In this document: piece by piece, positions 15,146 through 25,623 of the stretch
Numbering within the stretch: the first letter of the stretch is position 1
How the letters are laid out: each line of letters begins with the position of its first letter
Source: CAIYTF01 sp963664845
GTDB lineage: Bacteria; Bacteroidota; Ignavibacteria; Ignavibacteriales; Ignavibacteriaceae
Assembly: GCA_963664845.1 (NCBI GenBank)
Contig: OY761615.1
Location: forward strand, 992,001-1,056,000
Direction of reading: 5' to 3'
DNA length: 64,000 nt
Made by a program: the position numbers and the translations under genes
Notes under the pieces: model-generated
What the model was told of the DNA's origin: nothing
What the model saw: only the letters and a program-made list of their open reading frames with translations
Databases searched by the model: none

Positions 15146-17206
15146 ATGAGAACTACTGACGCCATTATTGTAACCATGGTAATTATTGGCACAATTCTAT
15201 CTTCTGATCTTCTTGCTCAACAGGATTCAACCGGACAGAATATTTTTGAACTCAGTTTGAACGAGCTGATGAATGTTGTTGTCACACCCTCCAAACTACC
15301 ACAATTTGCCGGCACTGTTACCCAAAAAATAGACGTAATAGATGCAAACGAGATAGCAACAATCGTTTCCGGGAACAGAAATGTTTGCGAACTTATTGGA
15401 CAACTTCCCGGAGCATCTGTCAGTGTCCTGTCCCGTAACGATGCAAATTGGGGAACCTATGGGGGCATCGGTCCCAAGTACAGCACGTATATGCTCCAGG
15501 GAGTGCCGCTTGATGCATTTGTCGATCCGATGTCGCTCGATCCAAATATCCTGGATCATATTGAGGTGCAGAGAGGCCCGGCATCGGTGTTCTATCCGAA
15601 CTACCTGTCTCAGGATTTTGCCGGCAACCAAAGCCCGCTTGCCGGAACCATTAATCTTATTCTGAAGGGCAAAGTAGAAAAGCCAAAGACAACACTCCAA
15701 ACTTCTTTCGGCTCATATAACACCCTCAACAGTCAGTTTTTTCATGAGCAAAATGTGGGCCTTCTAAATTATTTTCTTGGCTCAACCTATGAGATGTCCG
15801 ATTACACAGATTATGGTTCACAGGGTTCCTGGCTCAACATGAAAAAAGACCCGGGATACAGCAAGACAAAACTATACGGTGGACTGACCCTGTTCATTGA
15901 TGAAGAGGAGCAACAGAAATTCACTCTTTTCTGCCAGGAGACCTGGCATAGCGGAGATATCGGACGTATCTACCAGGGATTTGATCACCAGTATCAAACC
16001 ATAAACACCGGGTATGATATTGCTTTCAATGACCGCCTCAGCCTGCAATCACATTTCGGGCTCCGCTCTTATGATCGGTCCTGGCAGTCCAGCAATTATG
16101 GGGCTATCGATACATTGACAGCCAATAATGGCGTAAAGCAATTGATCATCCCCATTGACATTTCCTTCTCGTGGCGCCATGGTGAAGCAAATTTACTGAG
16201 TATCGGAGGTGATTATCAGGGAGCAAAATACCAGACCTGGGTTGATCCGTTGGCCGGATATCGAACTTATGGCAACAAAGCCTCTGCATTCCAGGGAGGC
16301 ATTTATGCTGAAGAGCAATGGCGTCCGGATACACAATTAACACTGCGTGGCGGACTGCGTTTCTCACATATTAAAAATACCATCGAATTGGTGAACGCCA
16401 ATGCGCCAGGAATAAATGCCGATTCGTGGGACAAATTGCTCTGGAGCATTGGGCTTCGCTATTCATTCAGCAAAACAGTTGCCATATACGCCAATACGGG
16501 CAGCAGTTTTGCTACTCCGGCCCTCAAATCAACCGGCGGGACAATACCGCTGAGTGACTTTGGCGTTATAGGACGTGATGGCCAGTTGCCAAATCCGGGG
16601 CTTAAACCCGAAAGCGGCACAAGCATTGATGGAGGAAGTGATCTAAGGCTTCCTTACAGCATATCCGCGGGTGTGCGTGTTTTTTACACAATAATCCGTG
16701 ATGCAATTGTTGATAATGTTGTAAGTCTTAACCCTTCTCAGTCACAATCGATCAATACGGGGAATTCGCGCTCTGTTGGCGGCGAAATTGAAATTTCGCA
16801 ACGGATTAGCGACAGACTTTCGTGGTTCGCCAACGGAACCTATATGAAGACAAGCATAAAGAACGAGATCGACGCGGACCAAAACGACACCGAGATACCC
16901 TTCTCACCCAATCTGGTAGGTAACCTTGGTATGCATTTACATTCTTCTACAGGTTTTTCTTTCACCACTTCGCTTAATTATAACGGTGGTTTTTATGATG
17001 GCACCTCAAAATCGGGCAGGCATCGATTTAAACCCGGTATTCTTCTCAATGCTTATCTTGCTCAACAGCTTGCGAAAGCGGAGTCGTATTCAGTGGAAGG
17101 TTTTGCTCAGTTTTACAATATAACCAACAATAAGTATGAGATGCCCTGGCAATTTGAAAACCCGGGATTTTCGTGCATGGTTGGCATAAAAGTGTCCTTC
17201 CAGTAA
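15146..17206 (+). CDS. TonB-dependent outer-membrane receptor
   Basis: A 686-residue outer-membrane receptor. A signal peptide (about 1-25, ending in 'DLLAQ') is followed by a plug domain (about 40-170: 'LNELMNVVVTPSKLPQ', 'YMLQGVPLDAF', 'IEVQRGPASVFY') and a 22-strand-type beta barrel with aromatic strand ends up to the final 'GIKVSFQ'. It imports a large substrate by TonB energy. It is the first gene of a unit with a YfiR-like protein and a giant hybrid kinase, an order seen in other genomes where receptor, periplasmic regulator and membrane sensor work together. The substrate cannot be told. Confidence 0.88.
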   Translation: MRTTDAIIVTMVIIGTILSSDLLAQQDSTGQNIFELSLNELMNVVVTPSKLPQFAGTVTQKIDVIDANEIATIVSGNRNVCELIGQLPGASVSVLSRNDANWGTYGGIGPKYSTYMLQGVPLDAFVDPMSLDPNILDHIEVQRGPASVFYPNYLSQDFAGNQSPLAGTINLILKGKVEKPKTTLQTSFGSYNTLNSQFFHEQNVGLLNYFLGSTYEMSDYTDYGSQGSWLNMKKDPGYSKTKLYGGLTLFIDEEEQQKFTLFCQETWHSGDIGRIYQGFDHQYQTINTGYDIAFNDRLSLQSHFGLRSYDRSWQSSNYGAIDTLTANNGVKQLIIPIDISFSWRHGEANLLSIGGDYQGAKYQTWVDPLAGYRTYGNKASAFQGGIYAEEQWRPDTQLTLRGGLRFSHIKNTIELVNANAPGINADSWDKLLWSIGLRYSFSKTVAIYANTGSSFATPALKSTGGTIPLSDFGVIGRDGQLPNPGLKPESGTSIDGGSDLRLPYSISAGVRVFYTIIRDAIVDNVVSLNPSQSQSINTGNSRSVGGEIEISQRISDRLSWFANGTYMKTSIKNEIDADQNDTEIPFSPNLVGNLGMHLHSSTGFSFTTSLNYNGGFYDGTSKSGRHRFKPGILLNAYLAQQLAKAESYSVEGFAQFYNITNNKYEMPWQFENPGFSCMVGIKVSFQ

Positions 17207-17240
17207 TGAAGAACATTCCATATAAACATTTAAAACCGAA

Positions 17241-17873
17241 ATGAAGCGCATTTGTATGAAAGGTATCCGTTCCATTCAAAACAAAACCAACAGCATTCCC
17301 AAGGTTGCACTGCGGTTGTACAAGATTCCCTGGATGTTGCTCCTCTGTGCTTTTCTTATCAGTGTTCCTTTCGCTGTATTTTGTCAGGGAAAATCCAAAA
17401 GTGATAATTTGGAAATACAAGTCAAAGCAGCCTACATTTATAATTTTACGAAATTCATTACGTGGGATTCCAAAGAACGCTCCAGTTCAAAAAAACCAAC
17501 GACCATATGTTTGTTTGGTTCAGACACCTACTGTGATCTATTGGAAGATTTTTTGAATAGCCAAGTTGCCGGTCAGTCCATAATAATCAAAAGAGTCAAT
17601 AAAAAGGTATCTGAAATAACCGGCAGCCAAATGGTGTTTATCAGCCGTGCCGAACAACAGAAAATGCCCACCATACTCAGGCAAGTGGAAGGCAGTCAAG
17701 TGCTCACAGTTAGCGATATTCCGGGTTTTGCCCGGCACGGTGGGATGATCGGGTTTGTTATCGAGAATGGGAGGATAAAAATTGAGATGAATTTAAATGC
17801 AGCAAAAAAAGCCGGATTAAATATAAGTGCCAAACTGCTTGAAGTAGCGCGAATCGTTTCCAACGAGGATTGA
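17241..17873 (+). CDS. YfiR family (DUF4154) periplasmic protein
   Basis: A 210-residue exported protein. An N-terminal hydrophobic segment (about 30-50, 'IPWMLLLCAFLISVPFAVF') serves as signal. The mature part has the family mark 'KAAYIYNFTKFITW', then 'ICLFGSDTYCDLLEDFL', 'MVFISRAEQQKM' and 'MIGFVIENGRIKIEMNLNAA'. In Pseudomonas, YfiR is a periplasmic repressor of a membrane signalling enzyme. Here the stop codon is followed after one base by the ATG of a hybrid kinase whose N-terminal periplasmic domain is the likely partner. The real start may be the second Met (codon 6). Confidence 0.88.
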   Translation: MKRICMKGIRSIQNKTNSIPKVALRLYKIPWMLLLCAFLISVPFAVFCQGKSKSDNLEIQVKAAYIYNFTKFITWDSKERSSSKKPTTICLFGSDTYCDLLEDFLNSQVAGQSIIIKRVNKKVSEITGSQMVFISRAEQQKMPTILRQVEGSQVLTVSDIPGFARHGGMIGFVIENGRIKIEMNLNAAKKAGLNISAKLLEVARIVSNED

Positions 17874-17874
17874 T

Positions 17875-20800
17875 ATGAATCGTATTATCAGCAACCTCCC
17901 GATTAAGTTAAAGCTGATGCTTTTTATTATGCTGACAAGCATCATAAGCCTGCTTTTAACCGGCACAGCATTCATTCTGTATAACAATTACCTTGCGAAG
18001 CAGGAATTGGTAAAGGATTTATCTTCAATCGGGAAACTGATTGCAGACAGAAGCACTGCCGCTATAACATTTCAGGATGCGGGTCTTGCCGGGGAGAATC
18101 TTTCTTCACTAAGTATTAAGCCCTCTGTGGTGGCAGCACGCATAGAAACGGACAACGGGACAGTGATTGCAAACTATTATTCCGGTGAAGGCAAGGGCAT
18201 AACCCTCCCGAAAGCACAGCCAAATGTTGAACACTATTTTGAAGATCAGCAATTGGTGGTTTTTACACCCATTTTACTTCAGGGGAAGCAAATTGGTACA
18301 GTGGTAATATGTGCAAGTCTGAAAGAGCTTAATCAACAACAACGTTACATAATATTACTGGTCAGTGTAATTATACTGATGGCCTCGCTGCTGGCATTTC
18401 TGCTATCGTCATTATTCTCCAAACGCATATCCGACCCATTGCTGCTGTTCACCCATAAAGTGAATGGAATTTCCGAAGGGAAGGGTTTTCAGAAAATTGA
18501 CATCAAATCCAAGGATGAGATTGGCATTCTCGCCGGAGCATTTAACGTGATGACCGATACGATTCAGAATAAAGAAAAGGAATTGCGCGGAGTCACCAAC
18601 CGGCTCAAATTTGCATTTCAGGCAACCAACGATGGCATTTTTGACTGGTTCACAGGAAGCAATCAGCTCTACTTCAGTGAGCGTCTGTTTGAATTGTTTG
18701 GGTATGAACCCAATGAGTTTGAACCGACCGTCGAAAAATGGAGCCAAATGCAGCATGCGTCAACCAAGACAAAGTCTTTGGAAGCAATTGCAAAAGCACT
18801 TAAAGAAGGCACCGGATATGAAGTTGAGTATCTCGGGATAAAGAAAAGCGGAGATATATTCTGGGTGCTGGAACGCGGATTAGTTGTTGAAAAAAATGCG
18901 GCCGGAGCAGCGCTCCGGATTATTGGAACGCAAGCAGATATTACTGAACGAAAAAAGTACGAAGAGGATCTTAAGCAGGCAAAGGAAACACTTGAAATAA
19001 AAGTTGAAGACCGGACGAAGAAACTGAAGGAAACGCTGGGGAAGCTTGAGTCACAGAACATCGCCTTAAACGCAACAGCTATGGTTTCCACGGCGGATTT
19101 GCAAGGGAACATTATCTATGCCAATAACCTGTTCTGCACGTGTTCTCAATATACACCTGAAGAAGTGATAGGGAAAAATTTCTCGATTCTCAGCTCAGGC
19201 ATGCATTCCAGTGAATTCTGGCATGAACTCTGGGCAACAATTACAGCAGGAAAACCCTGGAGAGGTGAGATAAGAAATAAAGCAAAAGATGGTTCCTTCT
19301 TTTGGATATCGTCAGCCATTGTACCGGTTCTGGGAGCTGACGGAAATTCTGTATCCTATATTGCAATCAGCTATGATATTTCAGAGAAGAAAAAACAGGA
19401 AGAGAGCCAGGCTATATTCAAAACGCTTATGGACTCTATTCCGGATTTGATCTTTTTCAAGGATAGCGAAGGCACCTACCGCATGTGCAACGAATCTTTT
19501 CTGGAGTATTCCGGCCAATCCAGTGAAGCGCTGCTTAATCATACTGATTATGAGCTTTATCCAAAAGAAAAAGCTGATGATTTCAGAGATAGCGATATAC
19601 ACCTTTATAAAAACGGCTTGCCATACCAGCATGAAGAATGGGTTACGTATCCCGATGGCCGGAGGGTAATGCTGGATACCAAAAAAATTGTTGTGCGTGA
19701 TACCGGTGGAAAAGTTGTGGGACTTATGGGAATTTCCCGTGATATAACAGCACGAAAGATGAATGAGGACGCCTTAAAAGAGGCAGAAGAACACAGCCGG
19801 AATATTCTGGAAACCGTAAGTGATGGTATTTTTGGCATGAATCAAGACGGCATGATCATCTTCATAAATCCAGCTGCCGAGTCCATGCTTGGATATGCAC
19901 CCAATGAGTTAATTGGTAAAAATGCCCATGAAACATTCCATCATCATTACGTAAACGGACAGGAGTATCCGGAATCCAATTGCCCCATGCATCTTGCCAT
20001 CGCCAATGGAAAACCAAGCAGGATTGACAATGAAGTTTTATGGCGTAAGGATGGATCATCGTTCCCCGTTGAATACTCAGCCATTCCCATTAAAAGAGAG
20101 AAAGATATCATTGGTTCAGTAGTCAGTTTTACCGACATCACTGAAAGGAAGCTGGCAGAAAAAGCCCTTGCAAAGGCGAAGGATCTGGCGGATAAACTGG
20201 TTGATGCGATGCCTATCCCTACAGCGGTGACAAGGATTTCAGATGGTGCGATCGTTAGGTATAACATGGCCATGCAGGAGTTTCAGCAGGTTGATGCTGA
20301 AGAGTTTCAGCATATGCGGCACAGTCAATGGTATGCACATCCGGAAGACTGGTCATCAATGGTTGAGATGTTGAAAAGAGATGGCTTTGTTGATAATTAT
20401 GAAATTGACTTCAAACGGTTTGGGACGGGTGCAATCAGAACCTGTCTAAGTTCCTTCATCCCTATAGATTACGATGGCGTTGATTGCCTGGTAGGCTCAA
20501 TTATTGACATTACTGAAATGCGACATATCCAGGTTGAATTGGCAACTGCACGGAATGAAGCTGAAGCGGCCACCAAAATAAAGAGTCAGTTTCTCGCTAC
20601 CATGTCGCACGAAATACGAACCCCAATGAATGCAATAATCGGGCTTTCACAACTGGCTTTAAAAACGGAGTTGACCAATAAGCAATACGATTACCTTGTC
20701 AAAATTGAGCGTTCTGCGCATGCGCTGCTTGGTATCATCAACGACATTCTCGACTTTTCGAAAATAGAAGCCGGTAAACTTACAATAGAAAATATCAATT

Positions 20801-22797
20801 TCGATCTCGAACATGTTTTTGATACGGTCTCCAATCTTGTATCGCAAAAAGCGCAAGAGAAAGGGTTGGAATTTTCCATGCATATTGCGAAAGAGGTTCC
20901 ACATAAGCTTATAGGTGACCCTCTTCGCATAGGACAGATCATTATAAATTTCTGTAGTAACGCAGTTAAATTTACCGAAGCCGGCGATATCGTCGTAACA
21001 GCAGAGGCAGCAGAAAAATTTGAGAATAAAGTCAACATTCGTTTCGCTGTACGGGATACCGGAATTGGACTCACACCAGACCAGTTGCAGCGAATTTTCG
21101 AGTCATTCAGCCAAGCCGACAGTTCTACAACCCGTAAATATGGCGGTACCGGGCTTGGTCTGAGCATCAGCAAAAAACTTGCAGAGCTTATGGGAGGGAA
21201 GACCAGGGTTGAGAGCGAACTTGGCAAAGGCAGTACGTTCTTTTTTGATACACTGTTAGAAGTTCAGAAAGAGCAGACAAAAGATGATTTTACTCCTGCA
21301 AATGAATTGCGCGGACTAAAAGTGCTTGTTTGCGACGACAATGCTACAGCACGGGAAATACTCGAGGAGGCGCTTCAGTCATTCTCATTCCAGGTAACGC
21401 TAACCGATTCCGGAATTCACGCAATTGAGCTAATCAAGAAAGAACGGGAACATCCTTTTGACCTGGTGCTCATGGACTGGAAAATGCCCCAAATGGATGG
21501 GCTGGAAGCCTCGAGAATAATTGCCGAAAGCCAACTTCGTATAGTACCAACAATCATTATGGTAACCGCATTCGGAACCGAGGAAATTGCCGGCAAAGCA
21601 AAAGAACTGGGTATCAAGGCATTGTTGACAAAACCGGTAACACCCTCAACGTTGTTTGATACTATCATGAGTGTTTTCGGTCAGGAGACACGAACGAGAA
21701 GGGCCCGTGTTGCCATAGGAACGCAACATAGTGCAGAAATTGAGAAAATAAGGGGAGCCAGGGTACTCCTGACAGAGGATAATGAGATAAATCAACAGGT
21801 AGCTTCGGAGTTGCTGAAAGGAAGCGGCTTCTTTGTTGAAATTGCCAATAACGGAAAAGAGTCGGTTGAGATGGTACGAAGCTCTGGCGTGCCTTCGAAA
21901 TATGACATCGTATTGATGGACTTGCAAATGCCGGTGATGGATGGATTTGATGCCACAGCGGAAATTCGAAAGTTGAAAGAGTATAATTTGCTGCCAATTG
22001 TAGCAATGACTGCTGATGCAATGACAGGAGTAAAAGAAAGATGCTTTGAGTTGGGGATGCAGGATTTTGTCAGTAAGCCTATTGATCAGGATGAAGTTTT
22101 TGGCGCGCTGGTGAAATGGATCAAACCCGGCCTAAGACGGGAAGTTCCTAAGCCAATTGACAGTTCCGGAGATGAAAAGACCGCTATTGTGCTGCCCGTT
22201 TTTCAAAACATTAAGGTTGAGGATGGCGTTCGCCGGGCTACCGGGAATAAAAAATTATACCTCACCCTGCTTGAAAAATTCTTCCTGAAAAATCAAAATA
22301 CGGTTGGCGAAATAAGAGAAGCAGTGAAAAACGCGGATCAGGAAAAAGCAATAAGACTGGCACATACAATTAAGGGCGTAGCGGGAAATCTGGGCGCTTT
22401 GAAATTGGCTGATGCGGCCTCATTGATCGAAATAGAGCTGAAACGCTCCATCGCCGGCAATATAGACGACCTGCTTAAGCCTCTTTCGGAGAACTTATCT
22501 GTTGTATTGGAAGAAATCGGGAAATGGCTTGCCTCAACGGTAAAACCGACAATTACGAAGGATACCGACAATGGTGAATTGGACCGGATACTGTTCAAAA
22601 AGCTGGTCTCAGAGCTCCATCAACTTGTAGAGTGCAACGATTTCGAATCTGGGAAAAAGCTTAATGAAATAATGCAGTTACCAGGAATAACCCAATACAG
22701 AGATGTACTCAATAAAATATCAAAAATGATCAGTGATTATGAATTTGATGAGGCGCTTGGAGTATTGGAGACGCTTAATACACAGGTGGCAGAGTAG
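17875..22797 (+). CDS. giant hybrid histidine kinase (sensor-HAMP-PAS-HisKA-REC-REC-HPt)
   Basis: A 1640-residue phosphorelay protein that carries all steps itself. Order: membrane segment (14-37), small periplasmic CHASE8-like domain, second membrane segment (about 160-182), HAMP (about 183-235), five PAS-type domains (about 245-890), HisKA with His912 ('ATMSHEIRTPMNAIIGLS'), HATPase ('DTGIGLT', 'GTGLGLSISKKL'), receiver 1 with Asp1201 ('MDWKMPQMDG'), receiver 2 with Asp1349 ('MDLQMPVMDG'), and a C-terminal HPt with His1497 ('AHTIKGVAGNLGA'). The gene follows the YfiR gene by one base, so the periplasmic protein probably gates it. No DNA-binding output is present; HPt could pass phosphate to the REC proteins downstream. 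Confidence 0.93.
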   Translation: MNRIISNLPIKLKLMLFIMLTSIISLLLTGTAFILYNNYLAKQELVKDLSSIGKLIADRSTAAITFQDAGLAGENLSSLSIKPSVVAARIETDNGTVIANYYSGEGKGITLPKAQPNVEHYFEDQQLVVFTPILLQGKQIGTVVICASLKELNQQQRYIILLVSVIILMASLLAFLLSSLFSKRISDPLLLFTHKVNGISEGKGFQKIDIKSKDEIGILAGAFNVMTDTIQNKEKELRGVTNRLKFAFQATNDGIFDWFTGSNQLYFSERLFELFGYEPNEFEPTVEKWSQMQHASTKTKSLEAIAKALKEGTGYEVEYLGIKKSGDIFWVLERGLVVEKNAAGAALRIIGTQADITERKKYEEDLKQAKETLEIKVEDRTKKLKETLGKLESQNIALNATAMVSTADLQGNIIYANNLFCTCSQYTPEEVIGKNFSILSSGMHSSEFWHELWATITAGKPWRGEIRNKAKDGSFFWISSAIVPVLGADGNSVSYIAISYDISEKKKQEESQAIFKTLMDSIPDLIFFKDSEGTYRMCNESFLEYSGQSSEALLNHTDYELYPKEKADDFRDSDIHLYKNGLPYQHEEWVTYPDGRRVMLDTKKIVVRDTGGKVVGLMGISRDITARKMNEDALKEAEEHSRNILETVSDGIFGMNQDGMIIFINPAAESMLGYAPNELIGKNAHETFHHHYVNGQEYPESNCPMHLAIANGKPSRIDNEVLWRKDGSSFPVEYSAIPIKREKDIIGSVVSFTDITERKLAEKALAKAKDLADKLVDAMPIPTAVTRISDGAIVRYNMAMQEFQQVDAEEFQHMRHSQWYAHPEDWSSMVEMLKRDGFVDNYEIDFKRFGTGAIRTCLSSFIPIDYDGVDCLVGSIIDITEMRHIQVELATARNEAEAATKIKSQFLATMSHEIRTPMNAIIGLSQLALKTELTNKQYDYLVKIERSAHALLGIINDILDFSKIEAGKLTIENINFDLEHVFDTVSNLVSQKAQEKGLEFSMHIAKEVPHKLIGDPLRIGQIIINFCSNAVKFTEAGDIVVTAEAAEKFENKVNIRFAVRDTGIGLTPDQLQRIFESFSQADSSTTRKYGGTGLGLSISKKLAELMGGKTRVESELGKGSTFFFDTLLEVQKEQTKDDFTPANELRGLKVLVCDDNATAREILEEALQSFSFQVTLTDSGIHAIELIKKEREHPFDLVLMDWKMPQMDGLEASRIIAESQLRIVPTIIMVTAFGTEEIAGKAKELGIKALLTKPVTPSTLFDTIMSVFGQETRTRRARVAIGTQHSAEIEKIRGARVLLTEDNEINQQVASELLKGSGFFVEIANNGKESVEMVRSSGVPSKYDIVLMDLQMPVMDGFDATAEIRKLKEYNLLPIVAMTADAMTGVKERCFELGMQDFVSKPIDQDEVFGALVKWIKPGLRREVPKPIDSSGDEKTAIVLPVFQNIKVEDGVRRATGNKKLYLTLLEKFFLKNQNTVGEIREAVKNADQEKAIRLAHTIKGVAGNLGALKLADAASLIEIELKRSIAGNIDDLLKPLSENLSVVLEEIGKWLASTVKPTITKDTDNGELDRILFKKLVSELHQLVECNDFESGKKLNEIMQLPGITQYRDVLNKISKMISDYEFDEALGVLETLNTQVAE

Positions 22798-22882
22798 TTA
22801 TGTCTGAAACAAAAGAGATGCTGTAAAACAATTATCATTAAATAACCTATTTATCAACAAGAATATTTTTTTAAGTCCCAAT

Positions 22883-24421
22883 ATGAACAACATAAACAGT
22901 TACAAAATTCTGATTGTTGATGATACTCGAGAGAGTATTGACCTGCTTGGAGAAGTATTGTCCGATTTCGAAAAAAGTGTCGCAACAAGCGGAGAACAAG
23001 CGATAAAAATAGCTACAGGCAAGAACAAACCTGATTTGATCCTCTTGGATATCATGATGCCTGAAATGGACGGATTCGAAGTTTGTCGCGTATTAAAAGC
23101 GAATGCGGAGACGAAAAATATTCCAATCATTTTTATTACCGCCAAATCATCGGTTGAGGACGAAGCCCTTGGCCTTGCTCTTGGTGCCATAGATTTTATT
23201 CCCAAGCCAATCAGCCCCCCTGTCGTATTGGCGAGAGTAAAAATCCACCTGGAACTATTGCACGCCCGCGCCAGGCTTGAAAAGCAGAGCGAGCACCGTT
23301 ACAAGCAGCTTCTGGAATCAATTACCGATTACACATACTCCGTCGACATTGTGAATAACCGGATAGGAAAAACAATCCATAACCCCGGGTGCGAGAAAGT
23401 GACCGGATACAAAGGGAGCGATTTTGCAGAAGATCCCCGGTTGTGGCTGCATATGGTTCACCCTGACGACAGAAGTACAGTTGAGCATTATGCCGATCCC
23501 CTTACTGAGGGAAAAGAGATTCCCCCTCTCGAGCATAGAATCCTTCACAAGAACGAGTCAGTGATTTGGATTAAAAGCACCTTTGTGTTGAAACATAATG
23601 CCAACGGCGAGGTGATTGGCTATGACGGACTTATTTCTGATATTACTGAACGCAAGGAATTTGAGCGTCAATTGATATTGGCCAAAGAAAAGGCAGAGGA
23701 AATGAACCGACTCAAATCCAGCTTACTGGCCAATTTGAGTCATGAATTGCGCACACCGTTGATAGCAATCATGGGTTGTTCTGAACTGATTCAGGAGGAG
23801 CACACCTCCGAATATCTCCAAGGCCTGGCAGTTAAAATAAATAATGGCGGGAAACGACTGCTAACCACTTTCAACAAATTGCTGCAATTCTCAAAACTGG
23901 AGAGCGAGCACATCAGGCCTAAAATCACCAGATTGAATGTTACCGCCCTTTTGTATAAAGTCGTCCAGAATTTCCGCGATGACATTGCAAAAAAAGGATT
24001 GCAACTTATAACTGAAATTGATCCGGATCCGTTTTATTGCTATCTCGATGAAACATTATTACGCGAAATTTTTACAAACATCTTGAGTAATGCTTATAAA
24101 TTTACTGACGAGGGTCATATCACCATTTGTCTGAAGCGCACTGAGCGGTTTTTAAATTTCAGTGTAATTGATACGGGCATTGGCATTTCAAAAGAACATA
24201 AGGACATAGTTTTTAATGAATTCCGGCAAGCGAGCGAAGGATTTGGACGCTTCTACGAGGGAACAGGTCTGGGACTTACCATAGTAAAAAGGTTTGTCAA
24301 CATTCTTGGTGGGACGATTGAACTTACGAGTGAGTTGGACAAGGGATCAGCGTTCACTGTTCATATCCCACTTAACAATTGTGAAGATGGGACGAATCAG
24401 GAGGCAGAAAAAAGCATATGA
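22883..24421 (+). CDS. REC-PAS-histidine kinase
   Basis: A 512-residue soluble protein: receiver (1-125, Asp56 in 'LILLDIMMPEMDG'), PAS (about 135-262), HisKA with His287 ('LLANLSHELRTPL') and HATPase ('DTGIGIS', 'GTGLGLTIVKRF'). A receiver at the front of a kinase allows one phosphorelay to switch another. Its receiver is very like that of the next gene: the string 'IATGKNKPDLILLDIMMP' is identical in both, so the receivers arose by duplication. Located 85 bp behind the giant hybrid kinase and overlapping or abutting the next gene, it is likely one of that kinase's targets. Confidence 0.9.
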   Translation: MNNINSYKILIVDDTRESIDLLGEVLSDFEKSVATSGEQAIKIATGKNKPDLILLDIMMPEMDGFEVCRVLKANAETKNIPIIFITAKSSVEDEALGLALGAIDFIPKPISPPVVLARVKIHLELLHARARLEKQSEHRYKQLLESITDYTYSVDIVNNRIGKTIHNPGCEKVTGYKGSDFAEDPRLWLHMVHPDDRSTVEHYADPLTEGKEIPPLEHRILHKNESVIWIKSTFVLKHNANGEVIGYDGLISDITERKEFERQLILAKEKAEEMNRLKSSLLANLSHELRTPLIAIMGCSELIQEEHTSEYLQGLAVKINNGGKRLLTTFNKLLQFSKLESEHIRPKITRLNVTALLYKVVQNFRDDIAKKGLQLITEIDPDPFYCYLDETLLREIFTNILSNAYKFTDEGHITICLKRTERFLNFSVIDTGIGISKEHKDIVFNEFRQASEGFGRFYEGTGLGLTIVKRFVNILGGTIELTSELDKGSAFTVHIPLNNCEDGTNQEAEKSI

Positions 24422-24444
24422 GTATCCAACCAGAGGAAATTAGC

Positions 24445-25623
24445 ATGAACAGTATTTACGATTATAAGATTCTTATCGTAGATGATGCTCCCGAAAACAT
24501 CGATATTCTTGGGGGAATTCTCAAGGATTTCAAAAGAAGTGTGGCCATCAATGGCGAAATGGCTCTGAAGATTGCCACCGGAAAAAACAAACCGGATTTA
24601 ATTCTCCTGGATATCATGATGCCAGGAATGGATGGTTTTGAAGTTTGTAAACGATTAAAAGAAAACCCGGATACAAGCGCTATTCCAGTTATTTTCATAA
24701 CCGGGAAAACATCTGTGGAGGATGAGACACAGGGTCTTGAACTGGGCGCCATGGATTTTATTCCCAAACCCATTAGCCCACCGGTCGTAATGGCAAGGGT
24801 TAAAAATCAGCTTGAGCTATTAATGGCCAGATCTATCCTTGAAAAAAACAATGATGAATTGTCTGAGCGAAATAAGTACATTACCGATAGCATTAATTAT
24901 GCAAAACGGATCCAAACAGCGATTCTCCCGAACAGCATACAAATTTCTCATTTTTGTCCACAAACAGTTTTACTCTATTATCCGAAAGATATTGTCAGTG
25001 GAGATTTTTACTGGGTTGGCGGAGATGGGACAAATAAAGTGCTTGCTGCGGTAGACTGTACCGGGCATGGTGTTCCGGGAGCTTTCATGTCTCTGATTGG
25101 GAACACACTTTTAAATGAAATTGTTTATACTAAACACATCATCGACCCAGGCGTGATTTTACAAGAACTTGACAAAGGAATAATTACCGAACTCAATAAA
25201 GGCACACGCAGCGATACTTTGGACGGCATGGATCTTGGAGTATGCTGTATTAACCAGGAAAAGAACACGCTGAAGTATGCCGGAGCCTACCGGCCATTAT
25301 TTTATTTTTCAGAAGAAGGATTTGGTGAAATTCCAGGTGCAAAAAAATCGATCGGCGACAATCGAAAAAACTTAATTTATACAACCACAACTCTCGCACT
25401 GAATGAAGTGCTCTCGTTTTATATATTCACAGACGGATATATCGATCAGAATAATCCGGGAAACGATAAGTTTGGCACGCGGCGGTTCAAGGAATTGCTG
25501 GAGAGTATTCAAGGCTGCAATGCAATGGAACAGGAAAAGAAACTCTTACAAGAGTTCAAAACACATAGGGCAAGCGAACCGCAACGTGATGACGTAACCG
25601 TGATTGGCGTTCTTCTCTCATAA
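24445..25623 (+). CDS. REC-SpoIIE-type PP2C phosphatase
   Basis: About 392 residues: a receiver (1-120) followed, after a short coiled coil, by a PP2C-like SpoIIE/RsbU phosphatase domain. Metal-binding acidic residues lie in 'VSGDFYW', 'VDCTGHGVPGAF', 'TDGYIDQ' and 'RDDVTVIG'. Such proteins dephosphorylate anti-sigma-factor antagonists in partner-switching pathways. I prefer ATG 24445: AGAGGAAA lies 7 nt upstream and the resulting 'MNSIYDYKILIVDD' matches the start of the paralogous neighbour. An ATG at 24418, overlapping the upstream stop as ATGA, is the alternative. No anti-sigma partner was found in the window. Confidence 0.88.
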   Translation: MNSIYDYKILIVDDAPENIDILGGILKDFKRSVAINGEMALKIATGKNKPDLILLDIMMPGMDGFEVCKRLKENPDTSAIPVIFITGKTSVEDETQGLELGAMDFIPKPISPPVVMARVKNQLELLMARSILEKNNDELSERNKYITDSINYAKRIQTAILPNSIQISHFCPQTVLLYYPKDIVSGDFYWVGGDGTNKVLAAVDCTGHGVPGAFMSLIGNTLLNEIVYTKHIIDPGVILQELDKGIITELNKGTRSDTLDGMDLGVCCINQEKNTLKYAGAYRPLFYFSEEGFGEIPGAKKSIGDNRKNLIYTTTTLALNEVLSFYIFTDGYIDQNNPGNDKFGTRRFKELLESIQGCNAMEQEKKLLQEFKTHRASEPQRDDVTVIGVLLS

